From Thermochromatium tepidum ATCC 43061 (GTDB taxonomy: Bacteria > Pseudomonadota > Gammaproteobacteria > Chromatiales > Chromatiaceae), in assembly GCF_009664085.1 (NCBI RefSeq), contig NZ_CP039268.1, positions 1,349,501-1,413,500 on the forward strand: a stretch of DNA of 64,000 nucleotides, written 5' to 3'. Below the pieces are notes generated by a model. The model had not been told where the DNA came from, searched no databases, and saw only the letters and a program-made list of their open reading frames with translations. Shown one piece after another: positions 25,608 through 36,014 of this stretch. How positions within the stretch are numbered: the stretch's first letter is position 1; every line of letters begins with the position of its first letter. The position numbers and the translations under genes are program-made.

Positions 25608-26660
25608 TCAATCCTCCAGTGGATCGAACGATTCGGGCACATCGGTCTCGGCAGCGGCACCAACCCCACACTTGGGCAGCAGCTTGTCGCGGATACGCGC
25701 CTCGATCGCTTGAGCGATCTCGGGATTTTCGCATAGGAAGTTGCGGGCATTGTCCTTGCCCTGACCGATGCGGTTGCCCTCATAGCTGTACCAAGCGCCC
25801 GATTTCTCGATGAAGCCCTCGGCCACACCCAGATCGATGATCTCGCCCTCGCGCGAGATACCCTGGCCATAGAGGATGTCGAAATCGGCCTGCCTGAAGG
25901 GGGGGGCGACCTTGTTCTTGACCACCTTGACCCGGGTCTCGTTGCCGATGACCTCCTCGCCTTTCTTGATGCTGCCGGTGCGGCGGATGTCGAGCCGGAC
26001 GGAGGCATAGAACTTGAGGGCGTTGCCGCCGGTCGTGGTCTCAGGCGAGCCGAAAAGCACCCCGATCTTCATGCGGATCTGATTGATGAAGATGACGCAA
26101 CAGTTGGAACGCTTGATGTTGCCGGTGAGCTTGCGCAGGGCCTGGGACATGAGGCGCGCCTGTAACCCGACGTGTGAGTCGCCCATCTCGCCCTCGATCT
26201 CGGCCTTGGGCGTGAGTGCGGCCACCGAGTCGACGACCACGACATCGACCGCGCCGGAGCGCACCAGCATGTCGGTGATCTCGAGCGCCTGCTCTCCAGT
26301 GTCGGGCTGGGAGACCAGCAGGTCGTTCACATTGACCCCAAGCTTTTCGGCATAGACAGGATCGAGCGCGTGCTCGGCGTCGACGAAGGCGGCCGTGCCG
26401 CCAAGCTTCTGCGACTCGGCGATGATGTGCAGTGTCAGCGTGGTCTTGCCTGAGGACTCGGGACCGTAAATCTCGATGACGCGCCCCTTGGGGACGCCGC
26501 CGATGCCAAGCGCCAGATCCAGCCCGAGCGAACCGGTCGAGATGACCTCGACGTTGCGCACGACACCCACATCGCCCAGGCGCATGACCGAGCCCTTGCC
26601 GAACTGTTTTTCGATCTGGGTCAGCGCGGCGGCCAACGCCCTCTTGCGGTTCTCATCCAT
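25608..26660 (-). CDS. recA: Recombinase RecA
   Basis: A 350-residue strand-exchange ATPase and SOS co-protease. Walker [10 protein letters not shown] is at about residues 65-73, [11 protein letters not shown] carries Walker B near 140, and the L2 region contains [19 protein letters not shown]. The acidic C-terminal tail ends at DPLED. The ribosome binding site GGAGA lies upstream of the ATG. No match to the enteric LexA box (CTGT-N8-ACAG) was seen in the 400-base upstream gap, so SOS control is not evident here. Confidence 0.98.
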   Translation of the reverse strand: MDENRKRALAAALTQIEKQFGKGSVMRLGDVGVVRNVEVISTGSLGLDLALGIGGVPKGRVIEIYGPESSGKTTLTLHIIAESQKLGGTAAFVDAEHALDPVYAEKLGVNVNDLLVSQPDTGEQALEITDMLVRSGAVDVVVVDSVAALTPKAEIEGEMGDSHVGLQARLMSQALRKLTGNIKRSNCCVIFINQIRMKIGVLFGSPETTTGGNALKFYASVRLDIRRTGSIKKGEEVIGNETRVKVVKNKVAPPFRQADFDILYGQGISREGEIIDLGVAEGFIEKSGAWYSYEGNRIGQGKDNARNFLCENPEIAQAIEARIRDKLLPKCGVGAAAETDVPESFDPLED

Positions 26661-27062
26661 TGCGGTCTCCGGTGCGCTCGACGATTAGCCAAAAATTATG
26701 ACATAAGCCTTGGGCAACTTCAGCTTACCGCAATGGTTGCGTTGCTTGAACGGATCGAGCCGCGCTGTATCAGCAGCGACATGGAGCCTCAACGCCTGAT
26801 CGATGCCCAGGTACCATCCTTCGGGTTACAGCACTCGCCTGTCCGATGGGGCTGGATCTCGACTGTCACCCCGGTAGCTAGCTGGGATCAGGGTCAGTTC
26901 GGGATGGGCGGTCTGGTGGCGTTAGCGGCGGGCGTCGAGCCGTCTGGCGATATTGACCAGCCTGTTGTCGGGCAGGATCGCGGTGTCGGAGCAGCCGCCT
27001 CCGTGTGTCGGTCGGCGTGTCTCCAAGCCTGGGCGTCCAGACGGTTCGCCGGGAGCCGGTGT
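26661..27062. other. recA-pncC intergenic region
   Basis: This 402-base gap has no gene I can support. The pncC frame stays open for 46 codons after its stop (to 26922), but the tail has no recognisable motif. An AT-rich patch near 26685-26705 upstream of recA may hold its promoter (CATAAT on the minus strand). I see no riboswitch or repeat. Confidence 0.4.
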
Positions 27063-27608
27063 TCAGCCTTCTGTCCGGTGAGTGTGTGGAAGATTCAGAT
27101 ATTCGAGCAGACCCAGCAACGCCGTGCGCACCGCCTGGGCGCGAACCGCCTCGCGATCGCCGGCAAAACACTCGCGCCGTGTCACGGATCCGCTGCCCGT
27201 CTGCCCCCAGGCGAACCAGACGGTTCCGACCGGCTTCTCGGGCGAGCCGCCACCCGGTCCGGCGATACCGCTGACGGCCAATGCGATCCCGGCGCGACTG
27301 TGCGCCAGTGCACCCGCGACCATGGCCAGTACCACGGGCGCACTCACCGCACCATGCACCTCGATCAACCCAGCGTCGACACCGAGCAGCTCCTGCTTGG
27401 ACGCATTGCTGTAGGTGACGAACCCGCGATCGAACCAATCGCTGCTGCCGGCAATGTCGGTAATCGTCTTGGCGACCCAGCCGCCGGTGCAGGATTCGGC
27501 AGTCGTCAACCGCCAGCCGCACGCCTTAAGACGTTCACCGGCGCGCGCCGCAAGCTGCACCAGTTCGTGGGATGAGACCAATTGGTGAGAGTGAGGATCC
27601 GTGGTCAT
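27063..27608 (-). CDS. pncC: Nicotinamide-nucleotide amidohydrolase (CinA C-terminal type)
   Basis: A 181-residue CinA_C-family enzyme that deamidates NMN to nicotinate mononucleotide, salvaging NAD breakdown products such as that released by NAD-dependent DNA ligase. Family motifs are TTAESCTGGWVAKTITDIAGSS at about residues 38-59, FVTYSNASKQELLGV near 68, and SGIAGPGGGSPEKPVGTVWFAW near 113-134. There is no N-terminal MoaB-like domain, so it is the stand-alone type. It lies upstream of recA, the normal order, though the 402-base gap is long. Confidence 0.94.
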   Translation of the reverse strand: MTTDPHSHQLVSSHELVQLAARAGERLKACGWRLTTAESCTGGWVAKTITDIAGSSDWFDRGFVTYSNASKQELLGVDAGLIEVHGAVSAPVVLAMVAGALAHSRAGIALAVSGIAGPGGGSPEKPVGTVWFAWGQTGSGSVTRRECFAGDREAVRAQAVRTALLGLLEYLNLPHTHRTEG

Positions 27609-27968
27609 GGGACGTGATCTTCACCGAAGACGGCGGATCGGACAAGCGCCGGTGTTGGCAAAAGGCCTCTGAAAACCGCACTATTAGGCTTCATATTCAA
27701 GCCCTGGCCCTGTCGAGGTGGATCTCGGCAAAGCAGGTCGGCGGGTTTTTTAGTGGCGCCGTAAGGCACGATCTTAGCCTCCCTTCCCGCCTCAACCGTC
27801 AAGATCGCGGCTCAAGCCGCTCCTACCGCCGCTTCGACGGGAGGCGTTGGCGGGCTAGCAGCACCTTTGAGCGCGATCCACGTCTTTATTGGGGCCGGGT
27901 TGATTAAGTGCGGCAGAGCCGCCGACACTTCAGAGCTTCAGACGATCCGATTCAACCCAACCGACGAG
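27609..27968. other. pncC-cupin intergenic region with REP-like palindrome
   Basis: This 360-base divergent gap has no gene I can support. It contains GCGGCTCAAGCCGC at 27807-27820 followed by TCCTACC. On the minus strand this reads GGTAGGAGCGGCTTGAGCCGC, close to the REP-type palindromes common in gammaproteobacteria. Promoters for pncC and the cupin gene should lie here, but none was assigned. Confidence 0.4.
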
Positions 27969-28256
27969 ATGACCATGAGCGACCTTGAGATCCTTTGCGA
28001 ACACAAGCCATCACCCGCCAAACTGGAGGTCATGGGCGTCGATGACTGGCCGATCTGGAAGAAGGAACCCTCGACCTTCCCTTGGCGCTATGACCAGACC
28101 GAGATCTGTTACATCCTGCGCGGACGTTTTCGCGTGACGCCCGAGGGCGGGGAGACACAGGAGTTCGGGCGCGGCGATCTCATCACCTTCCCGTCCGGTC
28201 TTTCCTGTACCTGGGAGATCATCGAGGCGGTCGAAAAGCACTATCACTTCGCGTAG
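27969..28256 (+). CDS. Small cupin-domain protein
   Basis: A 95-residue single-domain cupin. WRYDQTEICYILRGRFRVTPEGGE (about residues 42-65) and EFGRGDLITFPSGLSCTWEI (about 67-86) are the two cupin motifs of the Cupin_3 (DUF861) type. Metal-binding histidines of motif 1 are replaced by E/C/Y, so the active site, if any, is unusual. The ATG at 27969 (or 27975) precedes the conserved start; the frame is open from 27867. A DUF302 gene follows in the same direction after 64 bases. Function unknown. Confidence 0.8.
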   Translation: MTMSDLEILCEHKPSPAKLEVMGVDDWPIWKKEPSTFPWRYDQTEICYILRGRFRVTPEGGETQEFGRGDLITFPSGLSCTWEIIEAVEKHYHFA

Positions 28257-28320
28257 GCGTCCCCACTCCGCACTCCATACCGAAGAACGAGAACATCAAA
28301 GAGGAAACGAGGACCATCCC

Positions 28321-28815
28321 ATGCGAAAGATCCACTGGCTTGCCGTGTTTGCCGCCCTGCTCTGGCTGTTCGCCCCACTGACGCCGCATGCCGAGGGCAT
28401 GGGTCTTGCCAACACCGTGGTCAAGATGCCGCTGGCCGAGGGTGTCTCCATCGATGACGCGATCGATTCTATGCTGGTGCGCGCCAACGGGCTGAATTTC
28501 AAGCTGGTCGCGCGCCAGCCGCTCTATAAGGAGCTGGAGGCCATGGGCGTGGAGACCAGGCACGTCGAGATCTTCCAGTTCTGCGACGCCCGTATCGCGG
28601 CCCAGATGCTCAACCATGACATCGATTTCGCCGCCTATCTGCCCTGTCGCATCACCCTGATCGAGGACCGCGACGGCAAGGCCTGGCTGGTGACGCTGGA
28701 TCTGGACCAGGTGATGCAGATGGCCGATCTGCCGCCGGACCTCAAGGAACTGGCGATCAAGGTACGCGACACCATAAACGAGATCATGACGGCGGGCGCC
28801 AAGGGCGATCTGTAA
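28321..28815 (+). CDS. Exported DUF302 protein
   Basis: A 164-residue protein with a clear signal peptide (MRKIHWLAVFAALLWLFAPLTPHA, cleavage near residue 24) and a DUF302 domain. The domain begins VVKMPLAEGVSIDDAIDSML and contains VEIFQFCDARIAAQML, then YLPCRITLIEDRDGKAWL near residue 103. DUF302 proteins are small periplasmic or cytoplasmic proteins, abundant in sulfur oxidisers, with no settled function. It is downstream of the cupin gene and converges on the cysteine-rich gene. Confidence 0.85.
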   Translation: MRKIHWLAVFAALLWLFAPLTPHAEGMGLANTVVKMPLAEGVSIDDAIDSMLVRANGLNFKLVARQPLYKELEAMGVETRHVEIFQFCDARIAAQMLNHDIDFAAYLPCRITLIEDRDGKAWLVTLDLDQVMQMADLPPDLKELAIKVRDTINEIMTAGAKGDL

Positions 28816-28828
28816 TCCCCTGCCCGAC

Positions 28829-29155
28829 TCAACTGCCGCGCGCGGCCTGGCGCTCGCGCGCGTCCAACTCCATCCCACCCCAGGTCATGGGTCGCTCCAG
28901 CCATTTCTGGATGAAGGACCAGGACGCCCGATAGTCCTCATGCGGCAGCCGACACTCCGAACAATCCTTGCGCCTGAGTCCATGGGCGTCGGTATAGACC
29001 CGATAGGGTCCGGGACACTCGTAGGCGATGAGCGGACAGTAACAGAACAGACAGTTGAAGGCCCGTTTGACCCCGGTGTGGCAGGGATAGAACGGGCATT
29101 CATGGTTGGTGAAGCCCTGGTAGGCTTCGTTTGCCGTGGCGTCCCTGGTCTGCAT
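28829..29155 (-). CDS. Cysteine-rich small domain protein
   Basis: A 108-residue protein with ten cysteines, of which nine lie in the first 70 residues: ECPFYPCHTG, FNCLFCYCPL, YECPG and KDCSECRLPH. The pattern matches the cysteine-rich small domain family (often found near cobamide genes), likely binding zinc or an Fe-S cluster. The ATG overlaps the stop of the carboxyltransferase gene by one base (TGATG), so it is probably translated from the same transcript. A role in pyruvate carboxylase function is only a guess from the overlap. Confidence 0.78.
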   Translation of the reverse strand: MQTRDATANEAYQGFTNHECPFYPCHTGVKRAFNCLFCYCPLIAYECPGPYRVYTDAHGLRRKDCSECRLPHEDYRASWSFIQKWLERPMTWGGMELDARERQAARGS

Positions 29156-30984
29156 CAGGAGGTCGGCGAGATCTCGATCAGCACCTCGTCTGGGTTGACC
29201 GTATCGCCCTTGACGACATAAACGGCTGTGACTGTGCCAGTGATCGGGGCCTGGATCTCGGCCTCCATCTTCATCGCTTCGGTGACGATGACCGGCTGAC
29301 CGGCGATCACGGTATCGCCTTCCTTGACCAGCACCTCGACGATGTTGCCCGGCATCGAGGTCGCAACATGCCCCGGTCGGCTCGGCTTGGGACGCTTGCC
29401 GCTGATGGCGCGCGGGCCGGATGCCGCCCCGCCGCCGGTCAGGACCAGTTCGTCGAGCGTCTCGACCACGACCTCTTCCGGGATGTCATCGATGGTGAAA
29501 TAGAAATGACGCTCGGCCTGACCCTTGTGCCCGGCACCCGTGACCTTGATGTGATAGGTCTCGCCATGGACGTTGATATTGAACTCGGTCGGCGCCGCCT
29601 TGGGTGGCTCGCTCGGACGTGGTGGTGGCTCTAGCGGCTCGGGCACCAGGGTGCCAGAAGCGCGCTGTTCGAGGAAGGTGCGTCCGATCTCGGGGAACAT
29701 GGCATAGGTCAGGACATCGTCTTCGGACAGGGCCAAGGATCCGATCTCCTGGGTTAGACGGTTCAGTTCGGGTTTCAAGAGATCGGCAGGACGGCAGTCG
29801 ATCATCTCTTCGTTGCCGATCGCCTGCTGTTGCAGGAGCGGATTGACCGGGGCCGGGGGAGCACCATAACGGCCCTGAAGATAGAGCTTGACCTCATTGG
29901 TGATGGTCTGATAGCGCTTCCCGGTCAGCACATTGAACACCGCCTGGGTACCGACGATCTGCGAGGTCGGCGTAACCAGCGGCGGATAGCCGAGATCCTG
30001 GCGCACGCGCGGGATCTCCTCCAGCACGGTGCTCATACGGTCGAGCGCGTTCTGTTCTTTCAACTGATTGGCCAGGTTCGAGATCATGCCGCCTGGCACC
30101 TGATTGACCTGGACCCGGGTGTCGACGCCGGTGAACTTGCTCTCGAACTGATGGTACTTTTTGCGGACCTGGTAGAAGTACATCCCGATCTCCTGAATAG
30201 CCTCCAGATCCAGTCCGGTGTCGTACTCGGTGCCGCGCAGGGCCGCGACCAGGCTCTCGGTCGGTGGATGCGAGGTGCCGCCGGCCAGTGCCGAGATGGC
30301 GGTATCGATGGCGTCACAGCCGTTTTCGATCGCCTTGAGGTGACACATCTCGGCCAGACCCGAGGTGGCGTGCGAGTGCAGATGCAGCGGCAGATCGACG
30401 CTGTCCTTGAGCGCCTTGACGAGGTCGGCGGTGACGAAGGGCGTGAGCAGTCCAGCCATGTCCTTGATCGCAATCGAATCGCAGCCCATGGCTGCGAGCT
30501 CGCGACCCAACTTGACGAAACTGGGGATGTCATGGACCGGGCTGACCGTATAGCAGATGGTGCCCTGGGCGTGCTTGCCGGCGGCCTTGGTCGCCTCGAT
30601 CGCGGTCCTGAGGTTACGCAGATCGTTGAGCGCGTCGAAGATGCGGAAGACATCCATGCCGTTTTCGGCCGCACGCCCGACGAAGGCGCGCACCACGTCG
30701 TCGGAATAGTGCCGATAGCCGAGCAGGTTCTGACCACGCAACAGCATCTGCAGGCGGGTGTTGGGCAGCGCCTCGCGCAGTTTGCGCAGACGCTCCCAGG
30801 GATCTTCCTTCAGGAACCGCACACAGGCATCGAAGGTCGCCCCACCCCAGCACTCCAACGACCAGTAGCCGATGGCGTCGAGCTTAGGACAGATCGGCAG
30901 CATGTCCTCGGTGCGCATCCGGGTCGCGAGCAAGGATTGATGCGCGTCGCGTAGGATGACGTCGGTGATCTTGATCTTTGGCAT
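29155..30984 (-). CDS. pycB: Pyruvate carboxylase subunit B (carboxyltransferase + biotin carrier)
   Basis: A 609-residue OadA-type protein with an N-terminal HMGL-like carboxyltransferase (LRDAHQSLLATRMRTEDM at residues ~10-27; metal ligands in PLHLHSHATSGLAEM), a PYC/OADA domain and a C-terminal biotinyl domain with the biotin lysine in EAMKMEAEI near residue 575. With the adjacent biotin carboxylase it should make oxaloacetate from pyruvate and bicarbonate. No oadB or oadG is nearby, which argues against a Na+-pumping decarboxylase. The ATG at 30984 (MPKIKITDV) is preferred over a GTG at 30996. Confidence 0.9.
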   Translation of the reverse strand: MPKIKITDVILRDAHQSLLATRMRTEDMLPICPKLDAIGYWSLECWGGATFDACVRFLKEDPWERLRKLREALPNTRLQMLLRGQNLLGYRHYSDDVVRAFVGRAAENGMDVFRIFDALNDLRNLRTAIEATKAAGKHAQGTICYTVSPVHDIPSFVKLGRELAAMGCDSIAIKDMAGLLTPFVTADLVKALKDSVDLPLHLHSHATSGLAEMCHLKAIENGCDAIDTAISALAGGTSHPPTESLVAALRGTEYDTGLDLEAIQEIGMYFYQVRKKYHQFESKFTGVDTRVQVNQVPGGMISNLANQLKEQNALDRMSTVLEEIPRVRQDLGYPPLVTPTSQIVGTQAVFNVLTGKRYQTITNEVKLYLQGRYGAPPAPVNPLLQQQAIGNEEMIDCRPADLLKPELNRLTQEIGSLALSEDDVLTYAMFPEIGRTFLEQRASGTLVPEPLEPPPRPSEPPKAAPTEFNINVHGETYHIKVTGAGHKGQAERHFYFTIDDIPEEVVVETLDELVLTGGGAASGPRAISGKRPKPSRPGHVATSMPGNIVEVLVKEGDTVIAGQPVIVTEAMKMEAEIQAPITGTVTAVYVVKGDTVNPDEVLIEISPTS

Positions 30985-31014
30985 GGATGAACTCACTTGA
31001 GGCGGCCAGTGGTC

Positions 31015-32433
<1,419 letters not shown>

Positions 32434-32561
32434 GGGCGAGCCTCTGGAACGGCCGGACGTTGGCCGTACTGGGGTTTGAGATGAGCGAGGATCCAACTCA
32501 CCGAGTGGGCTTCTTGCGCTGGAACACTATAGCGAAGGTGCCTCGGTCTGCAAAGAACATG

Positions 32562-32587
32562 AAAAAGCCCTCGCGAAGAGGGCTTTT
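32562..32587. terminator. Bidirectional intrinsic terminator
   Basis: AAAAGCCCTC-GCGAA-GAGGGCTTTT: a 10-base-pair stem with A/T arms on both sides. It lies just downstream of tRNA-Gly (minus strand), ending the uvrC-pgsA-tRNA unit before pycA. Confidence 0.85.
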
Positions 32588-32596
32588 AAAGAAAGA

Positions 32597-32672
<76 letters not shown>

Positions 32673-32732
32673 TTGCAGTAGGTCGGGGATTATAGGCGCT
32701 TTTTTCAGTCCGTCAAGCTAAATTTTGACAAT

Positions 32733-33317
32733 TTAGTTTGGTTGACCTCTTCCTGAGGATTCAGTTCGACCCGAAAGACTGGGCCAAGCAATGGCTAGGT
32801 ATAGCACCATCGACCAAAGCGTGAGAAGGGCCGCGATATAGAGCAGTACTACCCCTACCCCATAGGTCCAGGGACCGAATACCGACTCGCGCAGGATCAG
32901 GATCACGATCGAGATCATCTGTGCCGTAGTCTTGATTTTACCAAGCGCGGAGACCGCCACCGCCGCGCGGGCACCGATCTCGGCCATCCACTCGCGCAGG
33001 GCCGAGACCGTGATCTCGCGCCCGATGATGACCATCACAGGCAATGCGATCAGCACCCGCGGATCGGCCTGCAACAACACCACCAGCGCCACGGCGACCA
33101 TCAGTTTATCGGCGACCGGATCGAGAAAGGACCCGAGCGGCGAGGTTTGGTCCCATTTTCGCGCCAGATAGCCGTCGAACCAATCGGTCAGGGCCGCTGC
33201 GCTAAAGATGGCCGCTGCCGCATAGGGGGCCCAGGGCGCATCGAGATAGAAGACGACGACGAATACCGGGATGAGCAGGATCCGCAACAACGTCAGGATG
33301 TTCGGCAGGTTCCACAT
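32733..33317 (-). CDS. pgsA: CDP-diacylglycerol-glycerol-3-phosphate 3-phosphatidyltransferase
   Basis: A 194-residue inner-membrane enzyme that makes phosphatidylglycerophosphate. The CDP-alcohol phosphotransferase signature DGYLARKWDQTSPLGSFLDP at residues ~56-75 (D-G-x2-A-R-x8-G-x3-D-x3-D) is complete. Hydrophobic segments follow at about 80-100, 130-150 and 155-175. The ATG at 33317 (MWNLPNILTLLRILLIP) is the family start although the frame is open further. It lies 4 bases after the uvrC stop. Confidence 0.96.
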   Translation of the reverse strand: MWNLPNILTLLRILLIPVFVVVFYLDAPWAPYAAAAIFSAAALTDWFDGYLARKWDQTSPLGSFLDPVADKLMVAVALVVLLQADPRVLIALPVMVIIGREITVSALREWMAEIGARAAVAVSALGKIKTTAQMISIVILILRESVFGPWTYGVGVVLLYIAALLTLWSMVLYLAIAWPSLSGRTESSGRGQPN

Positions 33318-33321
33318 GGTG

Positions 33322-35154
33322 TCAGGCTTGGTCGCGATGGAAGGCGGCGTGAATGCGCTGGGCCAGTGGATGGCCGATCCCCTCGACCCTAGCGATGTCC
33401 TCGACCCCAGCGTGCTCCAGGCCACGTAGTCCGCCGAAGTGTTTGAGCAGACGCTGACGCCGTTTGGGTCCGAGTCCGGGGATATCCTCCAACACCGAGG
33501 TCAGGCGCGCCTTGGCGCGGCGCCGACGGTGGCCGGTGATCGCGAAGCGATGGGCCTCGTCGCGGATCTGCTGGATCAGATGCATGGCTGGTGATTCGCT
33601 CGGCAGTATAACGGGCGCCTCTCGACCCAACAACCAAAGGCGCTCGCTGCCTGGGCGTCGATCCGGCCCCTTGGAAACGCCGACCAGGATCGGGCCATAC
33701 AGACCCAGTTCCTGGAGCGCCTCATCGACGGCGGCAAGCTGGCCGCGTCCGCCGTCGATCAGGATCAGGTTCGGGATCGGATACTCACCCTGCGCCACGC
33801 GCTTGTAACGGCGCGTCAGCGCCTGAGCGAGCGCCGCATAGTCATCACCTGGCGTGATGCCGGTGATGTTGAAACGCCGATAGTCGGACTTGCGCGCGCC
33901 CTCACCGTCGAAGACCACGCAGGAGGCGACCGTTTGCTCTCCCTGGGTGTGACTGATGTCGAAACACTCGATCCGCCTGGGGCATTCGGCCAGATCCAGA
34001 GCAGCGCGCAGCGACTCCAGCCGTTGGGTGTGGCCGGCCTGGCTACCGAGCCGCTGGTTGAGTGCGAAACGCGCATTGTCGCGCGCCATCTCCAGCCAAC
34101 GGGCGCGTTCACCGCGTACCTGGATCTGGAGCCGAACCGCTCGACCCGCCCGTTCGGCGAGCGCGGCGCCCAGGGTCTCGGCGTCCTCTGGCAGGGCGCT
34201 TAGGATCAGGGTCTCTGGGATCTCGTGGCTGGCATAGAACTGCGCCAGAAAACCGGCCAAGACCGCGCCCTCGTCCATGTCTGGCGGCACCTTAGGAAAG
34301 AAGGCGCTGTTGCCCAGATGCCGTCCGCGACGGACGACGAACACCTGGACGCACCAGACATCGTCCGCGCGCGCCGCGGCGATGAGGTCTAGATCGCCGT
34401 CCTCGCCGATCACCGCCTGGCGTTCCAAGATCCGACGCAAGGCCTGGATGCGGTCGCGATACTGGGCCGCGCGCTCGAATTCGAGCGCCGCGGCCGCCGC
34501 CTCCATGGCGCCGATCAATTCCTCGATCACCTCTGCGGCGCGCCCGTCGAGAAACTTGAGGGTACGCGCGACGTCCTCTGCATACTGCTCGGGCGTGACC
34601 AAGCCCACACAGGGCGCGCTGCAGCGCTCGATCTGATACTGGAGACAGGGACGCGAGCGATGGCGGAAGACGGCGTCTTCACACTGACGCACTGGAAACA
34701 ACTGTTGCAGGATCTGGAGGGTCTCGCGGACCGCCCAGGCGCTCGGATAGGGTCCAAACAGCCGCCCCGCGACCCGGCGCGGGCCGCGATAAAAGGCAAG
34801 ACGCGGATAGAGATCCTGGGTAGTGAGCCAGATATAGGGATAGCTTTTGTCGTCCCGGAGCAGGACATTGAAGCGCGGCTTGAGCGACTTGATGAGCTGG
34901 CTCTCCAGGAGCAGCGCCTCGCCCTCGCTGCGGGTGACGGTCACCTGGATGTCGGCGATCAGGCCGACCAGACGCGCATGCCGCGGTGTGAGCCGGCGCC
35001 CGAAATAGCTGGCGACCCGGCGTCTGAGGTTCTTGGCCTTGCCGACATAGAGCACGCCGCCCTCGGCATCCAAGAACCGATAGACCCCTGGACCCAAAGG
35101 TAGCTCCACGAGCCGGCGCCGCAAGTCGGCGTTGGTTTCAGTGCCCCCGGTCAT
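33322..35154 (-). CDS. uvrC: Excinuclease ABC subunit C
   Basis: A 610-residue nucleotide-excision repair nuclease. The N-terminal GIY-YIG domain is GVYRFLDAEGGVLYVGKAKNLRRR (residues 18-41), a UVR motif lies near 205-240, and the endonuclease V-like domain holds ECFDISHTQGEQTVASCVVF. Helix-hairpin-helix repeats end the protein (DIPGLGPKRRQRLLKHFGG). The start overlaps the HDOD gene by 17 bases. Confidence 0.97.
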   Translation of the reverse strand: MTGGTETNADLRRRLVELPLGPGVYRFLDAEGGVLYVGKAKNLRRRVASYFGRRLTPRHARLVGLIADIQVTVTRSEGEALLLESQLIKSLKPRFNVLLRDDKSYPYIWLTTQDLYPRLAFYRGPRRVAGRLFGPYPSAWAVRETLQILQQLFPVRQCEDAVFRHRSRPCLQYQIERCSAPCVGLVTPEQYAEDVARTLKFLDGRAAEVIEELIGAMEAAAAALEFERAAQYRDRIQALRRILERQAVIGEDGDLDLIAAARADDVWCVQVFVVRRGRHLGNSAFFPKVPPDMDEGAVLAGFLAQFYASHEIPETLILSALPEDAETLGAALAERAGRAVRLQIQVRGERARWLEMARDNARFALNQRLGSQAGHTQRLESLRAALDLAECPRRIECFDISHTQGEQTVASCVVFDGEGARKSDYRRFNITGITPGDDYAALAQALTRRYKRVAQGEYPIPNLILIDGGRGQLAAVDEALQELGLYGPILVGVSKGPDRRPGSERLWLLGREAPVILPSESPAMHLIQQIRDEAHRFAITGHRRRRAKARLTSVLEDIPGLGPKRRQRLLKHFGGLRGLEHAGVEDIARVEGIGHPLAQRIHAAFHRDQA

Positions 35155-36013
35155 CCGCCAAGAGAGAAGAGATCCGCTGCTCCCAGGCCGCGGGTGGCAT
35201 GGCGAGCTCAGCGAGCGCCCAGTCGCGCTGATCTAACAGATCCGGGTCATCCTCGATCCCCCGCCGTCGCGCCAACACCACCCGCGCCAGCCTGGCGACA
35301 GCGATCAACAGGCGCAACGATCCCTCAAACTGGGCAGGCGGTTCGAGGGCATACTGATGATAGATCGCCAAGACCACCGACTCGGGTAGATGCCAGGTTC
35401 CAGCCACCAGAAAGCCGACCGTGACGTGATCCGTACCCAGGATGCGACGTTCATACTCGATCAGGGTCTGAGGTGCGGTCAGGGCCCGGAGCGCCCACTC
35501 ATTGCCATAGTCAGGGACCAGGTCTGCGAAGATGAGACAGCCGACCCCTTGCATCAGCGCAAACAGGGAAGCCTCATCCGGTTTGAGTTCCGGGGTCAGC
35601 GTGGCTATGGCTGCAGCGACCTGGGTTTGTTCTTGGATGAAGTCGAGGATCAGACGCGCCCCGCCTTCGTACTCGTCAAGCAGGCGATTGAAGGCAGCGG
35701 CTGTGACCAAATTGGTGAGACGCCGTAATCCGATCAGGGCCGCGGCCTGATGGACGCTGCTGATCTTGGTGCCCCGGCCAAAAAGCGGCGAATTGATGGT
35801 CTTGAGCACCAGCCCGGTCAGGGCGGGGTCCATGGCGATGAGGTTGGACGCGCGCGTAAGGTCGGGTTCGGAACGCCTCAGCTCCTCATGTAGGTTATGG
35901 ACGATATCTGGAAGCTGGGGGAGTTTGGCGTGCCGCACAGACCGAAAGGCGGCTTCGAGATCGGTGCGGGGCGGATAGAGGGCGTGATACTGAGGGTTGG
36001 TTGGATGGATCAT
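35138..36013 (-). CDS. HDOD-domain protein
   Basis: A 291-residue protein with one HDOD domain at about residues 25-230: LPQLPDIVHNLHEELRRSEPDL, then NLIAMDPALTGLVLKTINSPLFG and SVHQAAALIGLRRLTNLV. This catalytically inactive relative of HD phosphohydrolases is linked to signalling, often with c-di-GMP or the cell cycle; no partner domain is present. It lies 1 base downstream of the alpha/beta hydrolase gene and overlaps uvrC, so the three probably form one transcript. Confidence 0.87.
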   Translation of the reverse strand: MIHPTNPQYHALYPPRTDLEAAFRSVRHAKLPQLPDIVHNLHEELRRSEPDLTRASNLIAMDPALTGLVLKTINSPLFGRGTKISSVHQAAALIGLRRLTNLVTAAAFNRLLDEYEGGARLILDFIQEQTQVAAAIATLTPELKPDEASLFALMQGVGCLIFADLVPDYGNEWALRALTAPQTLIEYERRILGTDHVTVGFLVAGTWHLPESVVLAIYHQYALEPPAQFEGSLRLLIAVARLARVVLARRRGIEDDPDLLDQRDWALAELAMPPAAWEQRISSLLADDRGH

Positions 36014-36014
36014 G

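Noticed and set aside
26661-26760. LexA (SOS) box upstream of recA
   Set aside because: No CTGT-N8-ACAG or close variant was found by eye in the upstream region.
26922-27062. In-frame continuation of pncC beyond its stop (46 codons)
   Set aside because: The pncC domain is already complete at the stop, and the tail has no recognisable motif, so readthrough or a broken gene is not supported.
29830-30954. 374-codon plus-strand open frame opposite pycB
   Set aside because: Mirror of the carboxyltransferase coding strand; no start context or domain.
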